Under the pieces are notes generated by a model. It made no database searches, had not been told where the DNA came from, and was given only the letters and a program-made list of their open reading frames with translations. 64,000 bases of DNA from NCBI GenBank assembly GCA_022821495.1, contig JAJEDN010000027.1, positions 1 to 64,000 on the forward strand. Direction: 5' to 3'. The DNA is from Candidatus Poribacteria bacterium. Its GTDB lineage: Bacteria > Poribacteria > WGA-4E > WGA-3G. This document shows, piece by piece, positions 1-8,285 of the stretch (positions are counted from its first letter, which is position 1; each line of letters begins with the position of its first letter). The position numbers and the translations under genes were made by a program.

Positions 1-165
1 ACTCGCATGTATTGGCTTAACCGCCAGCGAGAACTAAACTTTTAGCCCTGCTGCGGGGCTTCGTGGAGAGCGGTGGGTTACCACCCTCTGTGAAGCGAGA
101 AACAAGAACGAAGCACGAGACTTAGGCTTCAAAGAAGCCCAGGTCTTTAGGCTTGGGTAGTTGAC

Positions 166-1227
166 TTAAACCTCACCGTCCCAATAACTCAGACTTGGGT
201 CTTTACGGTAAATCTTTCCGACGACATAAGGCAACACTTTGTTAGAATCTGGGTATTCACTCACATCGTGTGGTGTGGTAGTTCCGAGGATGAAGAACAC
301 AACGGGAGCATCGGTGTTATTCACGAACTTGTGCGCGCCGATTGTGCCGGGCGGAAACGCGATGAAATCACCTTCCGTTACCTCCACATCGCCGCGTGGG
401 GTTTTAAGCGTACAACTCCCTTCCATCACGTAGCACATCTCCTCACCGAAGTTGTGAAAATGCATCGGGAAACTCATTTTACCGGCTTGAAGACGGATAA
501 TGCGATACCCCAAATGCTTACCGCCGATGAGGGGATCAATGTCTTTGTCCTCAAAATCATAAGGGTCTGGCGCGTTTTTATACTGCCACGCAATTTCGTC
601 AATATGGATTCGGTTGATATAGATATCGCGCCGTGCTTGTAGGCAATCAATGAGGTGTTGACGTGCATCTTTGAAGATAGAGTGTCCATCACCGACGAGG
701 ATGGTGTTGAAGCGGAGTGCCAAAATTTTGCGGAGTTCAAGTGCTGCTTTCGGTGGATCGCTGAGTTTAGCATCGGCAAGTAAAGTCAATGCACCCATCG
801 GTTCACCCACCACCAAATCCCCGAACAAGACGGTCTGTTTCTCTGGAAAATAGAGTGCGATTTCACCCGGACTTTTTCCGTGGCTGAGATGGATAGCATG
901 TAAGCCGGGCACAATCGCCTCACGGTCTTGAACCGTTCGGGTCGGTGTGATATTCAACGCGTCGGTGTCGGCTTCATGCACAATCACGTCGGCACCCGTC
1001 CATTCCTGAAAAATAGCGGCTTCGCGTTCGTGATCGGCGTTGGTTAGCACAATTGACTTCGCACCACCGAGTGCTGTCAGCTGTTCCTTATCGGCATCGG
1101 ACATTGCGACTGGATCTATCAGAATATTGCCGTCCGGACGCACCCACAAATGTCCGTTAAAATCTATCTGCCGTTCTGGGCTAAAGACACTCCAAGTGTA
1201 CATATCTTCAAAAATCAGACGTTTCAT
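166..1227 (-). CDS. MBL-fold / cupin fusion protein
   Basis: The 353-residue protein has a metallo-beta-lactamase-like N-terminal part (about residues 13-200) and a C-terminal cupin (about 235-320). In the MBL part the usual HxHxDH motif reads TNADH (62-66), so the first two metal His are missing. Later ligands look present: His116, Asp137 in FGD and His182 in GDGH. The cupin keeps the expected metal set His256, His258, Glu262 and His299. Inference: the cupin is the more credible metal-binding module and the MBL part may bind one metal or none. Substrate unknown. An AAGGAAG ribosome site precedes the ATG. It is transcribed alone, leftward, with lipoprotein 1333-1869 upstream. Confidence 0.8.
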   Translation of the reverse strand: MKRLIFEDMYTWSVFSPERQIDFNGHLWVRPDGNILIDPVAMSDADKEQLTALGGAKSIVLTNADHEREAAIFQEWTGADVIVHEADTDALNITPTRTVQDREAIVPGLHAIHLSHGKSPGEIALYFPEKQTVLFGDLVVGEPMGALTLLADAKLSDPPKAALELRKILALRFNTILVGDGHSIFKDARQHLIDCLQARRDIYINRIHIDEIAWQYKNAPDPYDFEDKDIDPLIGGKHLGYRIIRLQAGKMSFPMHFHNFGEEMCYVMEGSCTLKTPRGDVEVTEGDFIAFPPGTIGAHKFVNNTDAPVVFFILGTTTPHDVSEYPDSNKVLPYVVGKIYRKDPSLSYWDGEV

Positions 1228-1332
1228 TTTTTATTCTTCCTTGCGGTTAAGGCACAATACCTTGAAATGTAACGGTTTTTCTTAGACCCGCTTTCCACTT
1301 CGTTTCAAGTTATGTAATTTGATGCCTTCTAA

Positions 1333-1869
1333 TTATTCATTGCTTTTTTCCTTCGAGACAAGTCCGTAGACCTCAAGTTCGTGTATGAAGGCTCTCCCTA
1401 ACTTTATTTGTGGGACGATTGTGCCACGCCTCGGATCAAACCGATTGGCTGCTTTTTTATCATCGGTAGTGCCGCTGATGTAGATGCGGATCGCATCTGT
1501 CACAACAGCGTTGACGCGCATTTTAATGACCGGACTTTCATTGTTCTGAATCTGCATAATTGCCCGCCAACGGCCTTCACCTTCCATTTTCTCGTATATC
1601 ATGGCGTTTATAATATTGGTGCCGTTGATGGTGATCCGATGAATTGCTTTTTGTGTAGGCAAGTTTAGGTGAATCCACCGCCCATCAGCGTAGCCTCTCG
1701 TCTTCACGTCACCATCTATCATTTCTGGTGAAGTACAGGTGGCACCTTCCGTAACAGCGTAGTTATAAAGTTCCTGAGGTTCGATCAGCATCCGCAACGC
1801 CTTAGATTGGCACCCTGAAAAGTATACTACCGCGCAGAATGCAGTAAAAATTAAAAAATAGTGTCGCAT
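1333..1869 (-). CDS. putative lipoprotein with discoidin-like beta-sandwich
   Basis: I chose the ATG at 1869 because GGAGGG sits just upstream; an open frame extends to 1923 without a ribosome site. The 178-residue product starts with a hydrophobic signal and a lipobox-like FSGC (Cys20), so it is probably a membrane-anchored lipoprotein. The rest resembles an F5/8-type-C (discoidin) ligand-binding sandwich: an early 'GRWIHLNL' strand, 'ITINGTNI', and a C-terminal 'FIHELEVYG' strand typical of that fold. The fold is inferred from pattern only and no ligand can be named. It faces divergently away from the oxidoreductase at 2014. Confidence 0.6.
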   Translation of the reverse strand: MRHYFLIFTAFCAVVYFSGCQSKALRMLIEPQELYNYAVTEGATCTSPEMIDGDVKTRGYADGRWIHLNLPTQKAIHRITINGTNIINAMIYEKMEGEGRWRAIMQIQNNESPVIKMRVNAVVTDAIRIYISGTTDDKKAANRFDPRRGTIVPQIKLGRAFIHELEVYGLVSKEKSNE

Positions 1870-1954
1870 TTTTCCCTCCAACTTCATGTTTCCGCTTTTT
1901 GGGATATTATACCACATTTTCACTTTTCCTTAAAGCGGAATTCCATGAAAAGTG

Positions 1955-1983
1955 TTGCTTTAAAACCGAACGCCACATATAAT
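1955..1983 (+). promoter_or_regulatory. sigma-70-type promoter for the 2014 oxidoreductase
   Basis: TTGCTT (1955-1960), a 17-bp spacer and a perfect TATAAT (1978-1983) lie 30 bp before the ATG at 2014, with an AAGGAG ribosome site at 2001-2006 between them. Confidence 0.65.
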
Positions 1984-2013
1984 GCATTATCTGCATTTAA
2001 AAGGAGAAAAATA

Positions 2014-3051
2014 ATGTATAAAAGCGCAATTTTGGGATGTCGTGGACGGGCACGCGGACACGCTCGCGCCTATGAACACGTCAAAGGCGGGAAACTGTCC
2101 GCTATCTGCGATATGAAGGAAGATCTGCTCAACGATTTCGGTGATGAGTTCGGGATTGATGCCCGCTACACCGATCTTGATGAGATGCTCTCTAAAGAAA
2201 AACCGGATCTGTTACACATCGTCACCGCGCCTGTGCTACGCGGTAGCAACGAACGTATCCGCTACCCACTGATGAACCAAGCCTCCGAGCACGGTGTGCC
2301 TGCAGCAATCGTCGAGAAACCGGTCGCTGTTGAAAGCGAAGACTGGCGGCAAATCTCTGAACTCGCCGAACGCACCGAAACGAAGTTCGTCGTCAACACA
2401 CAACTCAATTTCCACCCACAGAACCTTGCGCTCAAGCAGGATGTCGCTGAAGGTAAAATCGGTGCGATCAAATTTATTGAGGCAAGTGCACGCAACCCGC
2501 CCGTCGACCAAGCACCGCACGTCTTACAACTCGTGTCATCTTATATTGACAACTCACGACCCGTGAAAGTCCAAGGACAGATTTCTGGTGCAGGACAACT
2601 CGATTCCGCACAACCTTCACCCGCGAACGCCACGGCACTTGTGACCTACGCAAACGGCGTGCAAGCCTCGGTCGCATTCGGACCCGAAATGGCACCCCGT
2701 GTCCTTCACGATACTGGAAACAATCGGCATAAGCGCGTGTGCGTGTTCGGCGAAACAGGGTTTGTCCACTGGCGATTTGAGAGTTGGGAACGGAATCTAC
2801 CCGGAAGCGGTTATGAAGGCGGCGACCTGAGTTACGGCGCGCAGGATGTCATCGCCCAAGGTGGACTCACCGATGCAGTGTTTGAGTGGCTTGACGATGA
2901 AAGCAAAGTCCATCCGACGCACTTGAAGCAGTCCCTTGCGGAATTCAACCTGCTGTTAGGTATTTACTATAGCGGTTTGACGAACACAGTCGTCGAATTG
3001 CCGTTTGATCCACCCGATGGCATGATTGACATGTTCCGTGAACGGCTTTAA
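2014..3051 (+). CDS. Gfo/Idh/MocA family oxidoreductase
   Basis: This 345-residue protein is an NAD(P)-dependent sugar/inositol dehydrogenase-type oxidoreductase. It opens with a Rossmann dinucleotide-binding segment (ILGCRGRARGH, residues 6-16) and carries the family's EKP motif at 101-103, whose Lys is usually catalytic. The start is the ATG at 2014, preceded by AAGGAG and a good promoter; the frame is open 51 codons further upstream but without a ribosome site. Substrate is not predictable. Such genes are strongly amplified in Poribacteria and Planctomycetes and usually act on sugars or polyols. A hairpin follows the stop. Confidence 0.85.
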   Translation: MYKSAILGCRGRARGHARAYEHVKGGKLSAICDMKEDLLNDFGDEFGIDARYTDLDEMLSKEKPDLLHIVTAPVLRGSNERIRYPLMNQASEHGVPAAIVEKPVAVESEDWRQISELAERTETKFVVNTQLNFHPQNLALKQDVAEGKIGAIKFIEASARNPPVDQAPHVLQLVSSYIDNSRPVKVQGQISGAGQLDSAQPSPANATALVTYANGVQASVAFGPEMAPRVLHDTGNNRHKRVCVFGETGFVHWRFESWERNLPGSGYEGGDLSYGAQDVIAQGGLTDAVFEWLDDESKVHPTHLKQSLAEFNLLLGIYYSGLTNTVVELPFDPPDGMIDMFRERL

Positions 3052-3060
3052 AAGTAGTAG

Positions 3061-3075
3061 GCACACGCAGTGTGC
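3061..3075 (+). terminator. small hairpin after the 2014 gene
   Basis: GCACAC-GCA-GTGTGC forms a 6-bp stem ten bases after the stop codon. The following tract is only mildly T-rich, so a terminator role is plausible but not certain. Confidence 0.35.
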
Positions 3076-3222
3076 GGTCCACTATCTCTTTTCGCTAGCG
3101 AGGGTCTTTGGAAGAACTCACACGCTGTTCTTCTAAACCCCTGCAGCTTTTACGGACAATTTTCACACGTTCCATTTGGCCATCCCGAAACGCCGAGAAA
3201 TTCTATTGAAGGAGAAAATTGA

Positions 3223-4128
3223 ATGAAAGTATTAATTCTTATCATATCTATATGTACGATTGGATTACCACTCAACAGCATAGCACAGACCGTAGACATC
3301 CCCGATGCAGACCTCCGCGCGCTTATCGAAGAAGCCCTCGGTAAGTCCACCGATGCCCCGATTACTGAGGAGGAGATGTTAACTTTGACGGCACTTCACG
3401 CCTCTCCGGGTAACATCTCTGACCTCACTGGGATTGAATACGCAATAAACCTGACAGAATTGAATCTGCGACTCAACAACGCCTCAGATTTATCGTCGTT
3501 GTCGGGATTAACAAAGCTGATAGTACTTGTGCTCGATCGGAATGACATCTCTGATATAGTCCCTTTAGCAAATTTGACTGAACTCACGGAGCTGAATCTT
3601 GAAAACAATCCGATTTCGGATTTGACACCTCTTGCCGGGCTGACAAAACTTGAAGCGTTAGGACTTGATGACAATGAGATCTCGGATCTGTCCCCACTGG
3701 CTGGCTTAACTGAACTCACAGAACTGGATCTTGATGACAACGATATATCGGATATAACTCCCCTCGCCGGGTTAACGAAACTTGAAGAGGTGGACCTCGA
3801 TGGAAACGGCATCTCGGATGCATCTCCTTTGGTAGGTTTAACAAGCCTCACGTATGTGAATCTTGAAGACAACCCACTCGATGAAGCATCAATCGAAACA
3901 CATATCCGAGCAATTGAGGCTAATGGAACGCGCGTTGACTTCGACTTACCGCCGCTGCCTGCGGATCTCAACAAAGACGGTGTCGTCAATATTCAAGATC
4001 TTGTGCTTGTCGCCTCTCGAATTGGACACCCTTGTCCAAACGAAGCGGATCTCAACGGTGACGCAGTCATCAACATTCAGGACCTTGTCTTAGTGGCGCA
4101 GGCTTTCGGGGCTACAAGCGAAGTATAA
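3223..4128 (+). CDS. secreted leucine-rich-repeat protein with dockerin-type EF-hand pair
   Basis: A signal peptide (residues 1-22, ending NSIAQ) leads into about seven internalin-like leucine-rich repeats of 22 residues (about 50-235) with the pattern LxxLxLxxNxISDLxPLxxLT. The C-terminus holds two calcium-loop duplicates, DLNKDGVVNIQDLVLV (from about 248) and DLNGDAVINIQDLVLV (from about 276), a dockerin type I arrangement. Known: dockerins bind cohesins and LRRs bind proteins or glycans. Inference: an exported adhesion or scaffold-docking protein. No cohesin is visible in the window. GAAGGAG precedes the ATG. Acidic Asp-rich loops between repeats suggest calcium dependence. Confidence 0.85.
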   Translation: MKVLILIISICTIGLPLNSIAQTVDIPDADLRALIEEALGKSTDAPITEEEMLTLTALHASPGNISDLTGIEYAINLTELNLRLNNASDLSSLSGLTKLIVLVLDRNDISDIVPLANLTELTELNLENNPISDLTPLAGLTKLEALGLDDNEISDLSPLAGLTELTELDLDDNDISDITPLAGLTKLEEVDLDGNGISDASPLVGLTSLTYVNLEDNPLDEASIETHIRAIEANGTRVDFDLPPLPADLNKDGVVNIQDLVLVASRIGHPCPNEADLNGDAVINIQDLVLVAQAFGATSEV

Positions 4129-4146
4129 ACCTTAGGAATCATCCTC

Positions 4147-5298
4147 GTGAATAATATCATCTACATGGACAACCATGCGACAACCCCGATCGCGCCTGAA
4201 GTGTTAGAAGTGATGATGCCTTATCTCACCATGCACTTCGGAAACGCTTCCAGCACGCATCCGTTTGGTATCACCGCGAAGGATGCGGTGGAAAAAGCAC
4301 GCCACCAAGTCGCCGATTTGCTCGGTTGTTCAGTGGAAGAGATTATCTTCACGAGTGGTGCAACCGAATCGGACAACCTCGCCATCAGAGGGATTGCCTA
4401 CGCCTGTAGAGAGAAAGGGAACCACATCATCACAAGCACAGCAGAACATCACGCGATCCTTGACGCCTGTCACGCTTTGGAGACGGACGGATTTGAGACT
4501 ACATACCTTCCGGTGGACAAGTATGGAATGGTGAGTCCTGACGACGTGGCAGCTGCGATTACGCCGAAAACTATTCTGATGAGTTTCATGTATGCGAATA
4601 ATGAAGTCGGCACGATAAATCCGATCCCTGATATTGCCGCTCTCGCTGCTAAACACGGCGTGCTTTTCCACTCGGATGCGGTGCAGGGAATCGGGCAGCT
4701 CCCCTCAAACATGGAGATGCTCGGTGTAGATCTCGCTTCTCTAACGGCGCACAAAATTTACGGTCCGAAGGGGATCGGCGCGCTTTACCTCCGTCTGAAT
4801 ACCTCTCAACCCCATTCGCTTTTCCACGGTGGTGGGCAGGAGGAAGGCGTTCGACCGGGTACTTTGAACGTCGCCGGGATTGTCGGCTTAGGTGCGGCGT
4901 GCGAACGCTCTAAAAACTACATGGCGTCGACGAAAAATCGCGTCGCAAATTTACGCGACGCGCTGCATCAGAAGTTAAGCGCGCGTTTGGAGGATCTTCA
5001 TCTCAATGGGCATCCTGAACAGCGATTGCCGGGCAATCTCAATCTCTGTTTTGCGGGTGTACAAAGCCACGCTTTACTGATGGGGCTTAAGAGTGTCGCT
5101 GTTTCCACAGGGTCGGCATGCGATTCTGAATCGGTGAAGGCATCACATGTCTTGGTTGCAATGGGGGTTCCGAATGAACTGGCGTTGACTGCCGTCCGTT
5201 TCGGTTTGGGACGCTATAACACTGCGGAAGAGGTCGATATTGTCGCAAATGAAGTCATAAAGGTGGTTAACCGACTGCGTGAATTATCTGGTAGTTGA
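4147..5298 (+). CDS. cysteine desulfurase (NifS/IscS family)
   Basis: A PLP-dependent enzyme that takes sulfur from cysteine for Fe-S cluster or thio-cofactor assembly. The 383 residues match family length. Visible: N-terminal YMDNHATTP, the HSDAVQ PLP-Asp region (175-180), the PLP Lys203 in TAHKIYGPKG, and the persulfide Cys325 in STGSACDSES. The start is a GTG at 4147, 18 bases after the previous stop; an ATG at 4165 would delete the conserved first strand. No iscU, sufE or mnmA neighbour is present, so the sulfur acceptor is unknown. The next gene begins almost immediately. Confidence 0.9.
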   Translation: MNNIIYMDNHATTPIAPEVLEVMMPYLTMHFGNASSTHPFGITAKDAVEKARHQVADLLGCSVEEIIFTSGATESDNLAIRGIAYACREKGNHIITSTAEHHAILDACHALETDGFETTYLPVDKYGMVSPDDVAAAITPKTILMSFMYANNEVGTINPIPDIAALAAKHGVLFHSDAVQGIGQLPSNMEMLGVDLASLTAHKIYGPKGIGALYLRLNTSQPHSLFHGGGQEEGVRPGTLNVAGIVGLGAACERSKNYMASTKNRVANLRDALHQKLSARLEDLHLNGHPEQRLPGNLNLCFAGVQSHALLMGLKSVAVSTGSACDSESVKASHVLVAMGVPNELALTAVRFGLGRYNTAEEVDIVANEVIKVVNRLRELSGS

Positions 5299-5321
5299 CG
5301 TGTGTAAGGAGACTTTATTTC

Positions 5322-7379
5322 ATGCTGACTGTTGAAGAATTCATCGCTTGCGGATTGGACAAAACAGAAGCATTGAAGATTGCGGAAACTGTTAATCGGC
5401 TCTTGCCAACACAGTCTCCGACAGCCTGCTGGTACGAGATTTCACGCTACATCCTTACCCCACAACACCCGTTTGCGCTCCACCAATTCCTATATGAGAG
5501 GGTATACGCCGACTTCGATCGCGCAAGATACGGACCACCACCGGCATGGTTTCCTACGGACGAGGACATCACCGAAGCGAATATCACCCGTTTAATGGCT
5601 GAGTTACACATCAAAACCTATCCCGAACTCCATGCTTGGTCGGTCGCCAATAGTGACACGTTTTGGCAGATGATGATTGATGTATTGGGCATTAAAGCCA
5701 CAGAAACATACACCGAAGCACAAAAAGACGCAACAGGCATTTCCACGAGACTCGCGAAACTTAACATCGTTGACAGCTGCTTTAACGCACCTGACGATAC
5801 CGTCGCGATCGTTACACAACGCGGAAACGACGAAAATCTATCGACGTTCACATATCACGAACTGGAAGTCCTCACCAACCGCGTCGCGAACGGACTTGTG
5901 GACATCGGTATGGAACCCGGAGATGCAGTGGCGGTTGACATGCCGATGAACGTTGAATCTGTGGCTATCTATCTGGGGATTGTCAAAGCGGGGTGTATCG
6001 TCGTAGGCATCGCCGATAGTTTCGCACCGGAGGAGATAGCCATCCGTCTCCGCATCGGCAATGCAAAAGCCATCTTTACGCAAGACTATATCAACAGAGC
6101 CGGGAAACGTCTGTCGTTGTACGAGAAAGTGATCGCTGCAAACGCACCGAAAGCGATTGTTTTTTGTTCTGAAGGTGCGGACGCTATTGCGCGAACCGAA
6201 CGTGAAGACGATACGACATGGGATGCTTTCCTTAGTGACGAGGAGACCTTTACCGCTATTCCATGCTATCCCGACGCGCATACTAATATTCTCTTCTCTT
6301 CTGGGACTACTGGCGAACCGAAGGCGATTCCATGGACGCATACCACACCGATCAAATCCGCAGCGGATGCCTACCTACACCACGATATCCATCCCGGTGA
6401 TGTTCTCGCTTGGTATACAAACCTCGGTTGGATGATGGGACCGTGGCTTATTTACGCAAGTCTCATCAACAGAGCGACTATTGCCTTGTACGAAGGGGTA
6501 CCGACAGGACGCGACTTTGGTGTTTTTGTCCAGAACGCGAAGGTTAGCATGCTCGGTGTTGTGCCGACCCTCGTCCGCGCGTGGAAGCATACAGACTGTA
6601 TGCACGGACTGGACTGGCACGCAATCCGAGCCTTCAGTTCAACGGGTGAATGCTCGAACCCAGAGGAGATGCTTTACCTCATGTCGCTCGCTGGCTATAA
6701 GCCTGTGATTGAGTACTGTGGTGGCACTGAGATCGGCGGCGGTTATATCACCGGTACGCGTGTCCAGCCTGCTGCACCTTCAACATTCACAACACCGGCA
6801 CTCGGCGTAGATTTTTTACTCTTTGATGATGATGGAAACCTCTCTGACAACGGCGAGGTTTTTATTGTTTCACCTTCGCTCGGTCTCTCAACAACGCTGC
6901 TCAACACTGACCACAATGAAGTCTATTTCGCGGGGACACCACAATCCAATCTACGTCGTCACGGTGATGCAATTGAACGGTTAGGCAACGGCTTTGAAAC
7001 TGAACCTTGGCTCGCCGGAGTTAAATACCGGGTGCTGGGTCGCATTGACGATACGATGAACCTGAGCGGCATCAAGGTAAGTGCTGCAGAGATTGAAGAA
7101 GTACTTAACAGCGTTAATGAGATTCAAGAAACAGCATCCGTCGCTGTTTCACCGAAAGACGGCGGTCCGAGCCAGCTCATCATCTATACCGTTCTAACAG
7201 CATCAAACGCCGAAGTAACAAAACAGGAAATCCATGCGGCGTTGCAAACCGAACTCTCCGAACGCCTCAATCCGATGTTCCGTATCCACGATGTCGTCAT
7301 CGTGGATGCTTTACCACGAACCGCCTCTAACAAAATCCTGCGCCGCTTGTTGCGCGCCCGGAATTTTACTAAAAATTGA
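5322..7379 (+). CDS. acetoacetyl-CoA-synthetase-like AMP-forming acyl-CoA ligase
   Basis: The 685-residue protein belongs to the ANL superfamily, which activates a carboxylate to acyl-AMP and then acyl-CoA. Motifs: ATP loop SSGTTGEPK (about 326-334), GGTEIGG (about 466), the hinge YRVLGRIDD with GIKVSAAEIE, and the C-terminal catalytic Lys in RTASNKILRR (about 671). The long N-terminal extension with its own ACS-like helical part and the overall length point to acetoacetate or another short/medium acid rather than a long-chain acid. Substrate is inference. The ATG at 5322 follows AAGGAG; an upstream in-frame start would overlap the desulfurase gene. Confidence 0.8.
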   Translation: MLTVEEFIACGLDKTEALKIAETVNRLLPTQSPTACWYEISRYILTPQHPFALHQFLYERVYADFDRARYGPPPAWFPTDEDITEANITRLMAELHIKTYPELHAWSVANSDTFWQMMIDVLGIKATETYTEAQKDATGISTRLAKLNIVDSCFNAPDDTVAIVTQRGNDENLSTFTYHELEVLTNRVANGLVDIGMEPGDAVAVDMPMNVESVAIYLGIVKAGCIVVGIADSFAPEEIAIRLRIGNAKAIFTQDYINRAGKRLSLYEKVIAANAPKAIVFCSEGADAIARTEREDDTTWDAFLSDEETFTAIPCYPDAHTNILFSSGTTGEPKAIPWTHTTPIKSAADAYLHHDIHPGDVLAWYTNLGWMMGPWLIYASLINRATIALYEGVPTGRDFGVFVQNAKVSMLGVVPTLVRAWKHTDCMHGLDWHAIRAFSSTGECSNPEEMLYLMSLAGYKPVIEYCGGTEIGGGYITGTRVQPAAPSTFTTPALGVDFLLFDDDGNLSDNGEVFIVSPSLGLSTTLLNTDHNEVYFAGTPQSNLRRHGDAIERLGNGFETEPWLAGVKYRVLGRIDDTMNLSGIKVSAAEIEEVLNSVNEIQETASVAVSPKDGGPSQLIIYTVLTASNAEVTKQEIHAALQTELSERLNPMFRIHDVVIVDALPRTASNKILRRLLRARNFTKN

Positions 7380-7404
7380 CATCTTTCGTTTTTTCAGGTA
7401 TACT
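7376..7404 (+). promoter_or_regulatory. near-consensus sigma-70 promoter
   Basis: TTGACA (7376-7381) overlaps the TGA stop of the ligase gene, followed by a 17-bp spacer and TATACT (7399-7404). It should drive the Uma2-type gene at 7471. Confidence 0.75.
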
Positions 7405-7470
7405 TAACACAAATACCCGAGTGGCAGACGCTTGTTTTTTCAATCACCTTGTGGAAGAGGAGATGTTCTC

Positions 7471-8205
7471 ATGGAAACGCACCCAAATTCACGCCACATC
7501 CCTTACGCGCCCACAGAAACGGCTGATCTATACCCTGAATCGGATGGAAAACCTATGGCTGAGACGGATATGCACGCAATGGCTATCATCGATTTGCGGC
7601 ACCGTTTTGACGGTTTCTTCGCGGATAACCTGGATACTTATGTCTCCGGGACGATCATGATGTATGATGTAGAGGGTCCCGGCCGCACCGCCGTCTCGCC
7701 CGATATCCTCGTCTCTTTCGGCATAGGTAAGAAACTCCGCCGTACCTATAAGGTATGGGAAGAGGGGAAGCCGCCGGACTTCGTGATGGAGTTTTCGAGC
7801 AAAGGAACGTTTCAAAACGACTTAGGGCATAAAAATGCACATTACGCGTCAATGGGAATACCGGAGTATTTTCTCTGCGATATAGATAGACGCTATTTGC
7901 CCACGCCGCTGATGGGGTTTCGTCTCAAAGATGGGATGTATGAGCGGATACCGGAGAACGCCGATGGCAGTATCTCCTCTGTGACGTTAGGTGTATCGTT
8001 CCATCTGCTGGATGAGGGGTTAGCCGTTTATGATGAGACGACGGGGCAGCGCCTGCAAACGCCTGCAGAGGCGGCAGAGCAGCGCGCCGAACAAGAAGCC
8101 GCCGCACGGGCACGTGAAGCCGCCGCACGCGCAGAAGCGGAAGCAGAAGCCTCGCGCCTGCGCGAAGAACTTGAGCGTCTCAAAGCGCGCTTGTCAGATG
8201 ACTAA
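7471..8205 (+). CDS. Uma2-family (DUF820) putative endonuclease
   Basis: The 244-residue protein has the PD-(D/E)XK-like core of the Uma2/DUF820 family: SPDILVSFG followed by PDFVMEFSSKGT (Asp103, Glu107, Lys111) and GIPEYFLCD. Its C-terminus (about 200-244) is a strongly charged Glu/Arg/Ala coiled coil, common in cyanobacterial and poribacterial members. Known: the fold is nuclease-like but the biological role is unresolved. The start is ATG 7471, preceded by GAAGAGG and its own strong promoter; the frame is open to 7432. Not obviously tied to a restriction or toxin partner here. Confidence 0.75.
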   Translation: METHPNSRHIPYAPTETADLYPESDGKPMAETDMHAMAIIDLRHRFDGFFADNLDTYVSGTIMMYDVEGPGRTAVSPDILVSFGIGKKLRRTYKVWEEGKPPDFVMEFSSKGTFQNDLGHKNAHYASMGIPEYFLCDIDRRYLPTPLMGFRLKDGMYERIPENADGSISSVTLGVSFHLLDEGLAVYDETTGQRLQTPAEAAEQRAEQEAAARAREAAARAEAEAEASRLREELERLKARLSDD

Positions 8206-8285
8206 CGCTTCGGGCACGAGGTCCCAAAAATTGTCCAAAATTTCGTGCTATTTTAGAAAATCACGCACTTGCAATGGAGACCATA

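Noticed and set aside
1..165. Possible terminator hairpin AGCCC-TGCTGCG-GGGCT at 44-60
   Set aside because: Short stem, no T-tract in either direction; not reported as a feature.
1861..2013. 51-codon N-terminal extension of the 2014 oxidoreductase
   Set aside because: The Rossmann start and AAGGAG are at 2014; the extension overlaps the lipoprotein gene and promoter.
3396..3989. 197-codon minus-strand frame opposite the LRR gene
   Set aside because: Produced by the repeated LRR codons read backwards (Ser/Arg/Val-rich); no ribosome site.
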